Part shown: piece by piece, positions 61,101 to 63,042 of the stretch
How the letters are laid out: the number at the start of each line of letters is the position of its first letter
Position numbering within the stretch: the stretch's first letter is position 1
From: Melitaea cinxia
Lineage: Eukaryota; Arthropoda; Insecta; Lepidoptera; Nymphalidae
DNA length: 64,000 bases
Assembly: GCF_905220565.1 (NCBI RefSeq)
Contig: NC_059398.1
Span: forward strand, 9,509,177-9,573,176
Direction: 5' to 3'
Made by a program: the position numbers and the translations under genes
Notes under the pieces: generated by a model
What the model was told of the DNA's origin: nothing
What the model saw: only the letters and a program-made list of their open reading frames with translations
Databases searched by the model: none

Positions 61101-63042
61101 ATTACATCTATATAAATAAAAATGAATGTTGCTAAGCGCATAACTCGAGAATATTTTATTTTTTTATTATTTTTTTGTTTATTCTTTAAGGGCCACGGAA
61201 GATCTAAATACTTTTAAAAAAATAGTATTAACTTTTGACAAAACGAAATCTGTCCGGCCAGCTAATTTTGTAATAAAAATCTTTTTCAAAAAGATACATT
61301 AATCTAGGTTAAAATTGCAAACAATTAATACCTTACCTTGGTACCTTGGACTAAGCAGGTTCCTTTACTATAGTCCATTAACCCGTTTAATCCAAGGCTA
61401 CTGGCGACACAAGCATCAAAATATCTAACATTCAGGTTTTCTCACAATATAACACTATACTACAAGATGTATATAATTATAAAAGCTTTGAAATAGTATA
61501 AACGGTAACTGTCGATATTTGAGCACTCTGTTATCGGTGACCCTTCTCTTCCCATGGGTATCGTAAAAGGCGATTAAGGGATAACACAGTTCCACTACCA
61601 CCTTGGAACTTAAAAAGCCGACCGATGGCGAGATAACCATCTAAGTGCTGGCTTTGAAATATACAGGCCGAAGACAGGCAGCAGCGTCTTCATTGCAACA
61701 AAGCCAGCCCTGCGGTCACCAACCCGCCTACCCAGCGTGGTAATAAGGGCAACACACATGAGTTCACGCCATTTTTGGCGCGAACTTGTAGAGGTATATC
61801 CAGCAGTGGACTGCGATAGGCTGAAGTGATGTTATCGGTTACGTATTCACATCTTCTATTTACCTTTTAGAAATTAAATGTTAAATATGGCCCTTCATTA
61901 ATGTAAGGTAAGCTTCTTATTATTGTCCTTAATTGAGTATTTCTTTTAAACCAGGTCAGTGTCCATCGCTGTATTTTCGATTTTGCTGGCTAATAGCGGC
62001 ACCAGCTTTGCTATTGGCGCTATGGGTGGCTAGCCTCGTTGACTACACACCTCCCAGCTATCGCCAATATCAGTACCCGACTTGGGCACAAGTGCTCGGC
62101 TGGATTATAGCATCACTGTCTCTACTCTGCATACCTGTTTATGCCATTGTAGTTATCGTACGATCACCTGGAAATACTTTTAGAGAAGTATGTGCTAATT
62201 TTAATTTTATTAACATTAATTGATAATAAGTAAATAAATACATACACGGTCGTCTGTTCCTAAGATAAACTTCTTGATGCTTGTATTAGAAATAAAAGTT
62301 GACTAATATGGCTACATTTTTTTTTCCGATAAATACATATAGATAAATGGGCTACTCACTGAATTTGGACCCACTTTTATAGATTTTTGATTATTTTTTT
62401 ATTTTTAATTATTTGTTCGTCGTTTGTTCGTTATTGTTCGAATGTGAAAATGACTAACAGTCTTTTTTTTATTTATGATTAATTAAATAAATGTCCACAC
62501 TTAAGTTGCTCCCCCCCTTCCTCCCCTCCTTACTAGATATCTTTATTTTTGTCGCTCAGATTAATTAATTTTGATTAATTATTGTTTGTTCGACTACTAT
62601 TGATCATAAAAACAATTTTTTTTTTTTTTCGGGAAATAATAAGTCTAGCCACGGATTTCTTTATTGGCCACGTAATCTAACTTCTCACTTTATATCTAAG
62701 CAACGGGATCTGGGAGGTGTGATGGTATAGGGTGTAGAGTTCCTCATCGACCCTCGCAAAAGGAGGATCCTCCAACCAGACGAATGTTGTGTCGGGAAAA
62801 AGAGATAGCCTTTATTACAATATTAGTCGACCTTTAATTAACCTTTGAATATCTAGGTTCTAGATAGTCGATCTAGGTATTCAAATGTTACAATTGCTGT
62901 TAGTCTTTTAATTATTTGTTTATTTTATTTTCAGAAATTCCGCAATTCTATTCGTCCGACGTCATTATGCGATTGTGGTATCACTGGTTGTGATTTATGC
63001 TGTTCAGAATCTGAACCGCCTGATGATAAAGCTATTAACTAG
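16767..63042 (+). CDS. ine: SLC6 sodium/chloride-dependent transporter, inebriated-like; 9 exons, 725 aa
   Basis: Joining 16767-17170, 30787-30980, 48316-48450, 50038-50251, 50915-51411, 51526-51638, 51715-51994, 61955-62187 and 62935-63042 gives 2178 nt, an uninterrupted 725-codon frame, and every intron is GT-AG. The product has a ~165-residue cytosolic N-terminus, then 12 hydrophobic segments in SLC6 order. TM1 carries the signature around GNVWRFPY (N186-Y192). Extracellular loop 2 has a Cys pair (C285, C294) and N-glycosylation sequons at N300 and N305. Residues aligned to the SERT chloride site are present with identical spacing: Y206, Q413, S417, N449, S453. Gly183 replaces the Asp of monoamine transporters, as in amino-acid/GABA-type members. 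Fly ine is an orphan transporter tied to neuronal excitability and osmotic stress tolerance. The ine assignment rests on remembered similarity in loop 2 and TM8 plus the long N-terminus; another insect-specific SLC6 member is the alternative. The start is the first ATG after an in-frame TGA at 16755, with A at -3. Confidence 0.85.
17230..18125. other. Intron 1, gene-free stretch
   Basis: AT-rich intronic DNA after exon 1, without recognisable repeats except AT-rich microsatellite-like segments. No RNA gene seen. Confidence 0.5.
18128..18200 (+). repeat. Repeat terminus 'AGCTGACCCCGCAAACG', second copy
   Basis: Nearly the same sequence as 186-245, then TGGTACCCGCGACTTCGTCTG, a second '...CGCGACTTCGTC' terminus typical of lepidopteran repeats. 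Confidence 0.55.
18650..19910 (+). repeat. Composite dispersed repeat, forward copy
   Basis: Starts with ACAAGCTGTGCCCGCGGCTT and continues as three abutting components: ~18700-18900, ~18900-19360 (TGCCCGCGACTACCTTCACG...) and ~19360-19910. The last component holds about two ~280-bp units marked by GTTTCGGAGATTTCGT. The same order, reversed, is seen at 31322-33067. Confidence 0.8.
19911..20218 (+). repeat. ~310-bp dispersed repeat 'A', copy 1
   Basis: Shares GTCTGTTTGTAATATTAAAA, CTGTCTGTTTGTTGCG and CTGAACCGATTACGACGGGA with copies at 37930-38243 and 40556-40856. It ends CACGCGGATGGAGTCGCGG and is followed by (TA)n at 20216-20246. Confidence 0.8.
20250..23247. other. Intron 1, 3 kb without recognised genes or repeats
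   Basis: Uniformly AT-rich. Short ORFs only (81 codons or fewer), none with family features. A (TA)n tract marks the left edge. Old degraded repeats may be present but cannot be called by eye. Confidence 0.5.
23248..24542 (+). mobile_element. mariner transposon, near intact (1295 bp)
   Basis: TA lies at both flanks (23246-23247 and 24543-24544). Inverted ends share TTCAATAAGTCCCGAGACTA (from about 23256, and reversed near 24510-24533). The outermost 8 bp are less alike. Length and single transposase gene fit the mariner family. It sits in intron 1. Confidence 0.9.
23428..24478 (+). pseudogene. mariner transposase (DD34D) with one frameshift
   Basis: The frame starts MEKNEFRVLIKHCFLMG. An N-terminal helix-turn-helix region spans about residues 1-110, with KWVPRLLT (the WVPHEL-type linker) at 119-125. 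Catalytic residues are D158 (TMDETW), D252 (FHQDNAPCH) and D287 (YSPDLAPSDYW), with 34 residues between the last two. One extra A in an A-run near 24310-24317 shifts the frame after DLKK; the remaining C-terminus (EAYFEAKDKPF, ending YVDE) is intact in the next frame to TAA at 24476. All three catalytic Asp survive, so only the frameshift obviously disables it. Confidence 0.9.
24558..24760 (-). repeat. Dispersed repeat 'GTTTTACTTCAGTC...GTGGTCTAAAGC', copy 1
   Basis: Minus-strand GCGTGGTCTAAAGCGCACTCG, the (AG)n stretch, and AAGTGTGATC match 26355-26552 and 46850-47172 in order. Confidence 0.7.
24800..25570. other. Intron 1, gene-free
   Basis: No supported coding frame, RNA gene or named repeat. 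ORFs of 66-70 codons have no recognised features. Confidence 0.45.
25572..25690 (+). repeat. tRNA-derived SINE head, second family
   Basis: GCTCTGGTGTAATGGTGCG carries box A-like TGGTGTAATGG, and ACGGGTTCGATTCCCGCTCG carries box B, 60 bp downstream. It does not fold as a full tRNA with an anticodon arm, and continues as GGAGTATTTGTGTTTATACA. A possible matching tail (GTGTGTCCGGACCCAGGAAT) lies at 26036-26165. Confidence 0.7.
26036..26165 (+). repeat. SINE tail-like fragment
   Basis: Contains GTGTCCGGACCCAGGAATAA and GTGGATCACACTCCGATCAG, seen in lepidopteran SINE bodies as remembered. It is separated from the head at 25572 by about 350 bp of AT-rich DNA. Confidence 0.4.
26355..26552 (+). repeat. 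Dispersed repeat '...GTGGTCTAAAGC', copy 2
   Basis: TTGGTGAATGCGTGACGCAA, (AG)n, then GTATGGTCTAAAGCACACTCG. Same order as 46850-47172. Confidence 0.7.
26554..27125 (+). repeat. MITE-like repeat with ACCGACTTC ends, copy 1
   Basis: The ends ACCGACTTCC and GAAGTCGGT are inverted. The interior has internally repeated themes (TTTCATCGAGATCTGATAAC, CGACCTACGTTGTATTA). It is followed by a short palindrome CGTTTGCGAGCAAACA. Copies: 27180-27612, 34318-34513, partial 33163-33265. Confidence 0.8.
27180..27612 (+). repeat. MITE-like repeat with ACCGACTTC ends, copy 2
   Basis: Directly follows copy 1 in the same orientation, shorter by about 140 bp, with the same palindrome CGTTTGCAAGCAAACA after it. 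Confidence 0.8.
27993..28112 (+). rRNA. 5S rRNA-derived sequence (pseudogene or 5S-type SINE head)
   Basis: Over about 119 bp it follows metazoan 5S rRNA: TTGAATACATAGGTTCTCGT, CGATCACCGAAGCTAAGCAA, the C-box-like TTGAATGGGTGATCACC, and the end TGTTGGCTTTT. Several positions differ from the usual 5S (for example GGTCAGTTCTTGAATGGGTG where GGATGGGTGACC is usual, and a weak 5' end). The internal A box is well kept. A second, truncated copy lies at 28206-28250. It sits in a repeat, so it is more likely a derivative than a working gene. Confidence 0.75.
28206..28250 (+). repeat. Truncated second 5S-derived copy
   Basis: AACATGTTGAATACACGGGTTCTCATCCGATTATCCG keeps only the 5' third of 5S. The upstream flank (GTGAAACTTCTTTAGGCGCATGAAGGGTAAAATTTTAACGG) parallels that of the first copy (27915-27955), so flank and 5S head were copied together. 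Confidence 0.6.
28372..28486 (-). repeat. SINE-like repeat fragment
   Basis: Minus-strand CTGCTCAAAATCTGGAGCAG and AAGCAGTGTTGTGTTC match the copies at 29595-29800 and 35095-35365. Confidence 0.6.
28490..29040. other. Intron 1, gene-free
   Basis: AT-rich, no supported feature. Confidence 0.45.
29046..29225 (-). repeat. LINE-end-like dispersed repeat 'AATGTTGCTAAGCGC', copy 1
   Basis: Minus-strand TAAAAATGAATGTTGCTAAG ... CAGAACGAAGTCTGTCCGGG matches 44590-44748 and 61102-61270 in the plus orientation. Confidence 0.75.
29595..29800 (+). repeat. SINE-like repeat, short form
   Basis: CTCAAAATCTGGAGCAGACT through GGTCGGCAACGG-like DNA and GATGCTTGTAGTGTTG to AAGCTACGATAATCGCTTAC. Aligns with 35095-35365. 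Confidence 0.65.
29805..30780. other. Intron 1 end, gene-free
   Basis: AT-rich DNA up to exon 2. A box-B-like GGTTCAAATTC on the minus strand at 30311-30321 is the only RNA-gene-like signal and is not supported by a tRNA fold. Confidence 0.4.
30787..30980 (+). CDS. ine: ine-like exon 2: acidic linker and TM1
   Basis: The acceptor is TTGACAG at 30780-30786 and the donor GTGAGA at 30981. The exon encodes residues 135-199: an acidic run (GEEEEDAE), then RPFWANK and TM1. The TM1 motif GYSVGLGNVWRFPY forms part of the sodium and substrate sites in SLC6 proteins. The exon ends inside the first codon position of Gly200, and the GGG of the family signature is completed across the splice. Confidence 0.88.
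31288..31321 (+). repeat. Heptamer microsatellite (TAATCTA)n
   Basis: About four and a half copies of TAATCTA at the edge of the composite repeat. Confidence 0.85.
31322..33067 (-). repeat. Composite dispersed repeat, reverse copy with four ~282-bp tandem units
   Basis: The mirror image of 18650-19910, ending GGGCGAAGCCGCGGGCACAG CTAGT. Units begin ATCTCCGAAACTATAA at 31361, 31643, 31924 and 32207, giving spacings of 282, 281 and 283 bp; the forward copy has about two. Each unit includes AAACGGGGGTTG and GTATGAAAGTCCTATG. No coding frame is seen. Confidence 0.85.
33163..33265 (+). repeat. ACCGACTTC repeat, truncated copy
   Basis: Starts AACCGACTTCCAAAAAAGGA as in 26554, but is cut after about 100 bp. 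Confidence 0.7.
33374..33846 (+). repeat. 'AATCGGCCAAGTGCGAGT' dispersed repeat, copy 1
   Basis: Begins AAATCGGCCAAGTGCGAGTT and ends ACGAAACCCTAAAAAG. Contains two TTGATATCGAG blocks about 160 bp apart. It matches the reverse-orientation copy at 47174-47597 at both ends. Confidence 0.8.
33850..34310. other. Intron 2, gene-free
   Basis: No supported feature. Confidence 0.4.
34318..34513 (+). repeat. ACCGACTTC repeat, short deleted copy
   Basis: Both inverted ends are kept (ACCGACTT and GAAGTCGGT) with most of the interior missing, so it is a natural deletion derivative of 26554-27125. Confidence 0.75.
34520..35090. other. Intron 2, gene-free
   Basis: AT-rich, with a (TA)n run at 34567-34582. 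No supported gene or repeat. Confidence 0.4.
35095..35365 (+). repeat. SINE-like repeat with poly(A) tail
   Basis: CAGGAATTTCCTGCTCAAAA ... GTACCTCGACCTTAC ... GGTCGGCAACGCGCTTGCGA ... CAGGTGAGCCGTACGCTTGT, ending in an A-run at 35350. The tail resembles the 3' end shared by lepidopteran LINEs and SINEs. Confidence 0.7.
35790..36866 (-). pseudogene. R1-clade LINE remnant: RT C-terminus and downstream domain
   Basis: Minus strand from 36866: LYDGIVRSMALYGAPVFADA and LSAQNKTLLRRP, the end of an R1-type reverse transcriptase; then a region with WVKRPHGLLTLQFTQVSTG, GRRCLG and TCHDFGSPHS, the R1 C-terminal block that usually carries a Cys/His zinc motif. The frame changes repeatedly (36857-36612, 36481-36128, 36144-35899). 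It is GC-rich relative to the intron. No endonuclease or ORF1 remains, so this is a 5'-truncated, decayed copy. Confidence 0.7.
36870..37560. other. Intron 2, gene-free
   Basis: AT-rich stretch without supported features. Confidence 0.4.
37562..37908 (+). repeat. tRNA-derived SINE, forward full-length copy
   Basis: Box A-like GCGTTGGCGCAACGGTCACA at 37568, box B-like GGGTTCGATCCCTGC at 37623, CATTTGTATTGGCCATACAG, body, then AGGCCTATACCCAGCAGTGG and GATACTCAGAAATAAATA. Confidence 0.85.
37930..38243 (+). repeat. ~310-bp dispersed repeat 'A', copy 2
   Basis: As 19911-20218, here with the full end ACGCGGACGAAGTCGCGGGC ACAGCTAGT. Confidence 0.8.
38309..38935 (-). pseudogene. Fragment of a retroelement-associated C-terminal protein, nuclease-like
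   Basis: Minus strand: DKNRARLLAVSYKESGHWLH, AMPSKNLGALLD, LRLGPPLCFEHRCPCG, then after a frame break RPDEFT and VPWERGRAFLWDATCVDTL, SHVRETALKAGAAAEKAK. This resembles a family common in insect genomes in which Cys-rich CPCG precedes a RPDG...LWDVT core, similar to PD-(D/E)XK restriction-like nucleases attached to non-LTR retroelements. The link to a specific retroelement is inference. Truncated and frameshifted; no start codon is evident. Confidence 0.55.
38940..39950. other. Intron 2, gene-free
   Basis: AT-rich, without supported gene or named repeat. Confidence 0.4.
39958..40082 (-). repeat. 'CAGCAGTGGACTG' repeat tail fragment
   Basis: Minus-strand CGCGAACTTGTGGAGCCCTA and TAGTGGACTGCGATAGGCTG match 45768-46070 and 61540-61836. 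Confidence 0.7.
40281..40345. repeat. (AT)n microsatellite
   Basis: Interrupted TATATA runs over about 60 bp. Confidence 0.85.
40556..40856 (+). repeat. ~310-bp dispersed repeat 'A', copy 3
   Basis: GTTTCTGTTTGTAATATACC through CTGGACCGATTTTGACGGGA to GACGTAATCGCGGGCACAGC. Immediately followed by another repeat (40857-41035) ending GCGGAGTCAGCTAGT on the plus strand. Confidence 0.8.
40857..41035 (-). repeat. Repeat with 'AGCTGACTCCGCAAGCG' terminus
   Basis: Minus-strand ACTAGCTGACTCCGCAAGCG and TTTTGCAATATATGTTATTA correspond to the copies at 186 and 18128. Confidence 0.6.
41553..41665 (-). repeat. SINE tail fragment
   Basis: AGCCTGTAATATCCCACTGC TGGGCATAGG matches the 3' part of the tRNA-derived SINE at 14552. 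Confidence 0.7.
41670..43845. other. Intron 2, gene-free 2.2 kb
   Basis: AT-rich. A short piece at 42676-42712 (GCGTACAAAGTACACATGTC) is shared with 28288-28325 in reverse, near the 5S-derived repeat. No gene seen. Confidence 0.4.
43849..44580. other. Intron 2, repeat terminus and low-complexity DNA
   Basis: ACTAGCTGACCTGGAGAACT at 43849 is another repeat terminus. A CTT-rich stretch lies at 44018-44150. No supported gene. Confidence 0.4.
44590..44748 (+). repeat. 'AATGTTGCTAAGCGC' repeat, copy 2, ended by a MITE
   Basis: AAATGAATGTTGCTAAGCGC to TTTTGACAGAACGAAGTCTG, where the MITE at 44747 begins. Confidence 0.75.
44747..45200. mobile_element. MITE of ~455 bp with ~20-28 bp inverted ends
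   Basis: The left end ACGGTCTTATACACAGGT (44749) and right end ACCTGTGTGTAAGACCGT (45182-45199) are inverted copies, with weaker pairing further in. No ORF. It sits at the tail of a dispersed repeat. Target duplication is not clear. Confidence 0.7.
45210..45765. other. Intron 2, gene-free
   Basis: AT-rich, no supported feature. Confidence 0.4.
45768..46070 (+). repeat. 'CAGCAGTGGACTG' repeat, long copy
   Basis: CCACTCCCTCTCTTCCCGTG through AAAAGCCGACCGATGGCGGG, GCCAGCCCTGCGGTCGCCAA and CGCGAACTTGTGGAGGCCTA. Same order as 61540-61836; it looks like the 3' end of a LINE mobilised as a short unit. Confidence 0.75.
46325..46795. repeat. GC-rich island of unknown repeat type
   Basis: About 470 bp clearly GC-richer than the flanks, with CAGAGTGGTCGTAGTTGCGC, GGTCCATACCGACAACTG-like and CTCTCCCGGAGGCCGGGTTA segments. 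ORFs of 82-93 codons have no family features. A decayed retroelement 3' region is likely, by composition only. Confidence 0.4.
46850..47172 (+). repeat. Dispersed repeat '...GTGGTCTAAAGC', copy 3, split
   Basis: TGGTGAATGCGTGACGAGAG ... GGGAGATATAATTTAGTGAA at left and (GA)n to TTGTGGTCTAAAGCAGACTC at right. A 'CAGCAGTGGACTG' tail (46980-47078) interrupts it, giving the relative age of the two. Confidence 0.75.
46980..47078 (+). repeat. 'CAGCAGTGGACTG' tail nested in another repeat
   Basis: GGCGCGAACTTGGGGAAGCC TATGTCCAGCAGTGGACTG, followed by (TGAC)n. Confidence 0.75.
47174..47597 (-). repeat. 'AATCGGCCAAGTGCGAGT' dispersed repeat, copy 2
   Basis: Minus strand begins CCCGGCCAAGTGCGAGTCAT and ends with an AACGGAACCC-type block at 47190. 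Matches 33374-33846 at both ends. Confidence 0.8.
47600..48310. other. Intron 2 end, gene-free
   Basis: AT-rich to the exon 3 acceptor. A short piece at 47676-47725 repeats the GTCTAAAACGCACTCG end of another family. Confidence 0.45.
48316..48450 (+). CDS. ine: ine-like exon 3: TM2
   Basis: The acceptor is TTACAG ending at 48315 and the donor GTAAAG at 48451, phase 1 at both ends. It encodes residues 200-244 with TM2 and the SLC6 motif PMLFMELAIGQY. Y206 aligns with the chloride-coordinating Tyr of SERT. It follows a 17.3-kb intron full of repeats. Confidence 0.88.
49048..49425 (-). mobile_element. LINE 3' end with 61-nt poly(T) (poly(A) on minus strand)
   Basis: An uninterrupted T run at 49048-49108 is followed by a GC-rich block (GATGGGGTCGCGTTAGCATT, CCGGATAAAGCCTCCGGGCC, TCGCCCGGCCGGCCGAAGTC). 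On the minus strand this is a GC-rich 3' UTR ending in a long A tail, as in R1/TRAS-type lepidopteran LINEs. No ORF of the element remains, so it is strongly 5'-truncated. It lies in intron 3. Confidence 0.65.
49430..50030. other. Intron 3, gene-free
   Basis: No supported feature. The poly(T)-flanking motif 'CGCATCCGCA' occurs around 49560, but no repeat boundary is clear. Confidence 0.4.
50038..50251 (+). CDS. ine: ine-like exon 4: TM3 and extracellular loop 2
   Basis: The acceptor TTTTCTCAG ends at 50037 and the donor GTAAGT starts at 50252. It encodes residues 245-315: TM3 with the paired tyrosines Y260/Y261, then a large extracellular loop with C285 and C294 (the conserved disulfide of the family) and two N-glycosylation sequons, NIT and NGS. 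Confidence 0.88.
50252..50914. other. Intron 4
   Basis: AT-rich intron, nothing else seen. Confidence 0.6.
50915..51411 (+). CDS. ine: ine-like exon 5: TM4 to TM7
   Basis: The acceptor is ATTTCAG ending at 50914 and the donor GTAAGT at 51412. This is the largest exon, residues 316-481. It covers TM4 (from RWELAACLVCAW), TM5, TM6 (AASQIFNSIG) and TM7 (VNAVTSLIVG). Q413, S417, N449 and S453 match the chloride ligands of SERT in identity and spacing. The TM6 residue aligned to the gating Phe335 of SERT is Asn416. Confidence 0.9.
51526..51638 (+). CDS. ine: ine-like exon 6: TM8, first part
   Basis: The acceptor is TATTTTAG ending at 51525 and the donor GTATAT at 51639. It encodes the motif SPGLLFVVYPQAIAKMP and most of TM8, ending at Q519 in the segment LCLGLNSQ. 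The residue aligned with the Na2-site Asp of SERT and GABA transporters is Asn517 here. Confidence 0.88.
51715..51994 (+). CDS. ine: ine-like exon 7: end of TM8 to TM10
   Basis: The acceptor AATTACAG ends at 51714, after an intron of only 76 bp; the donor GTAATT starts at 51995. The exon starts FAIVEVVVTSIQDGFP and covers TM9 and TM10, ending at the conserved NIKQMTG. It is in phase 0 with exon 6, and the downstream frame is restored through Gly613. Confidence 0.88.
52140..53021 (+). pseudogene. 3' fragment of the LINE family seen at 55.8-58.8 kb
   Basis: Interrupted reading resembles the RT C-terminal part of 57007-58770: GGAGTAATTCTTTGGGCCTG parallels its NWSKSFGLK region, TTGGGCGTCATTTTTGACCG its LGIIFDKHLSW region, and the end around 52810-52860 its CRLWNSLP...ESFK region. 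Many indels and stops. Its (ATT)n-rich 3' UTR is the site of the gypsy insertion at 53022. Confidence 0.65.
53022..53487 (-). repeat. LTR of second gypsy copy, 466 bp
   Basis: Matches the LTRs at 5500 and 8258 with scattered substitutions, for example ACAGTTGCTCC for ACAGTAGTTCC and TGTGTCCTTAACA for CGTGTTCGTAACA. Confidence 0.92.
53527..55575 (-). pseudogene. Gypsy pol remnant: RNase H and integrase, one nonsense codon
   Basis: From 55575: the tail of RT (SSDGIQTDPEKLEAV), then FLGLCSYYRRFVKGFS, RNase H with FIVDTDASNTAIGGVL, ELLAVVKTLQHF and LRTDHAALKWL, and KHRSGK-type end (EHRSGKMHGNADALSRR). The integrase has its HHCC domain, DDE residues (VDVARPFP, IHSDQGRNFES, SDGMVERFNQ) and the GPYKVV C-terminal part. 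A TAG at 54142-54144 replaces a Gln codon present in the other copy; the frame is otherwise continuous to 53527. VDVARPF for VDVAGPF is a second change. Confidence 0.88.
55582..55627. repeat. Perfect 20-bp inverted repeat at the gypsy deletion junction
   Basis: GGAGCAACTGTGGAACTATA, then TAGAAG, then its exact complement reading into the LTR. The left arm is an inverted copy of LTR sequence, placed between the RT remnant and the LTR stub. Confidence 0.85.
55824..57083 (+). pseudogene. LINE endonuclease domain and linker (5' part of ORF2)
   Basis: Begins MDNSNLYDDNDAFLS, an acidic Ser-rich start, then APE-type blocks: VVHINAQSIPAH, ILVSESWLKP, RVGGGVAIYLR, ILLCVFYNP, TILMGDFNTCL (GDFN intact), SLLDLIIVSS, and FSYHDLLFLSYKI (SYHDLL where S-DH is usual). 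The linker has WLTEDIKSL and basic helices (KKNKAKAKYRANP). It runs out of frame near 57060; the next frame continues the same protein. Confidence 0.8.
57007..58770 (+). pseudogene. LINE reverse transcriptase domain and C-terminus (3' part of ORF2)
   Basis: RT blocks in order: VQIIPLPKKSNP, SDFRPISILPFLSKVFE, GFRRGHSTATAL, LLDFSNAFNTVDF, GVPQGGVLSPVLFSLF, the catalytic YADDLQIY, SKSFGLKINPLKTQ and LGIIFDKHLSW. The C-terminus has LLLPILDYADTSF and CRLWNSLPLTIRRAQTLESF. The reading from 57007 overlaps the end of the endonuclease frame, so a single-base shift near 57050-57060 explains the split. Otherwise open to TAA at 58768. Possibly a very recent copy. Confidence 0.88.
58862..58975 (+). repeat. 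GT-rich microsatellite
   Basis: Imperfect (GTGTAT)n and (GTAT)n over about 110 bp, after the LINE. Confidence 0.8.
58976..59320 (-). pseudogene. LINE ORF1-like coiled-coil fragment
   Basis: Minus strand: LAITEAISVELKPVRDEL, then heptad-rich ISVELK...YETIVKRVDDLEKN, then REQWVRRSNVEIFGIPE and GENLMQILRDVASKA. The 'R-SNVEI-GIPE...ENL--I' pattern is that of coiled-coil plus RNA-binding ORF1 or FP-like proteins of insect LINEs. Cut at both ends; no zinc motif remains. Confidence 0.6.
59350..59460 (+). repeat. Repeat 3' tail 'GCCTGGAAGAAATCGC...GCGATAAGGCCGCC'
   Basis: AGGTTGCCTGGAAGAAATCG and GCTTTAGCGATAAGGCCGCC are a common lepidopteran repeat tail, followed by a T-rich stretch. A decayed echo lies at 60160 (AAAGGTTGTTTGGAAGAAAA). 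Confidence 0.6.
59520..60420. other. Intron 7, AT-rich, simple repeats
   Basis: 59870-59990 is rich in GTTAAC/TTAACG motifs in both orientations. 60040-60095 holds a 14-bp tandem repeat (TCTATGTAAGTATG)n. No gene seen. Confidence 0.5.
60440..61270 (+). repeat. Tandem and nested copies of the 'AATGTTGCTAAGCGC' repeat
   Basis: A longer degenerate unit (60440-60895) ends GATACGAAGTTCACTGGGTC ATCTAGTTAAT. The same end appears at 61045-61082, after a truncated AATGAATGTTGCTAAGCGC start at 60958. A third start is at 61118, ending GACAAAACGAAATCTGTCCG at 61236-61255. (TA)n tracts lie between the units. Confidence 0.7.
61540..61836 (+). repeat. 'CAGCAGTGGACTG' repeat, second long copy
   Basis: CCCTTCTCTTCCCATGGGTA to GTCCAGCAGTGG-like CCAGCAGTGGACTGCGATAG, only 118 bp upstream of exon 8. 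Confidence 0.75.
61955..62187 (+). CDS. ine: ine-like exon 8: TM11 and TM12
   Basis: The acceptor is TTAAACCAG ending at 61954 and the donor GTATGT at 62188. It encodes residues 613-690: QCPSLYFRFCW, TM11, a short outer loop (DYTPPSYRQYQYPTWAQ), TM12, and the inner exit RSPGNTFRE. It is separated from exon 7 by a 10-kb intron holding a gypsy element and LINEs. Confidence 0.87.
62190..62934. other. Intron 8 with a short hairpin
   Basis: A gene-free intron. An imperfect inverted repeat TTTGAATATCTAGG ... CTAGGTATTCAAA lies at about 62844-62886. A C-run at 62510-62527 (CCCCCCCTTCCTCCCC) stands out in composition. Confidence 0.55.
62935..63042 (+). CDS. ine: ine-like exon 9: short Cys-rich C-terminus and stop
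   Basis: The acceptor is ATTTTCAG ending at 62934 and the TAG stop lies at 63040-63042. It encodes 35 residues beginning KFRNSIRP and containing the cluster CDCGITGCDLCC, then an acidic end and KAIN. No PDZ-ligand consensus is evident. The tail looks short compared with the fly protein as remembered; an alternative terminal exon beyond the window cannot be excluded. Confidence 0.82.
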   Translation, partial: KFRNSIRPTSLCDCGITGCDLCCSESEPPDDKAIN

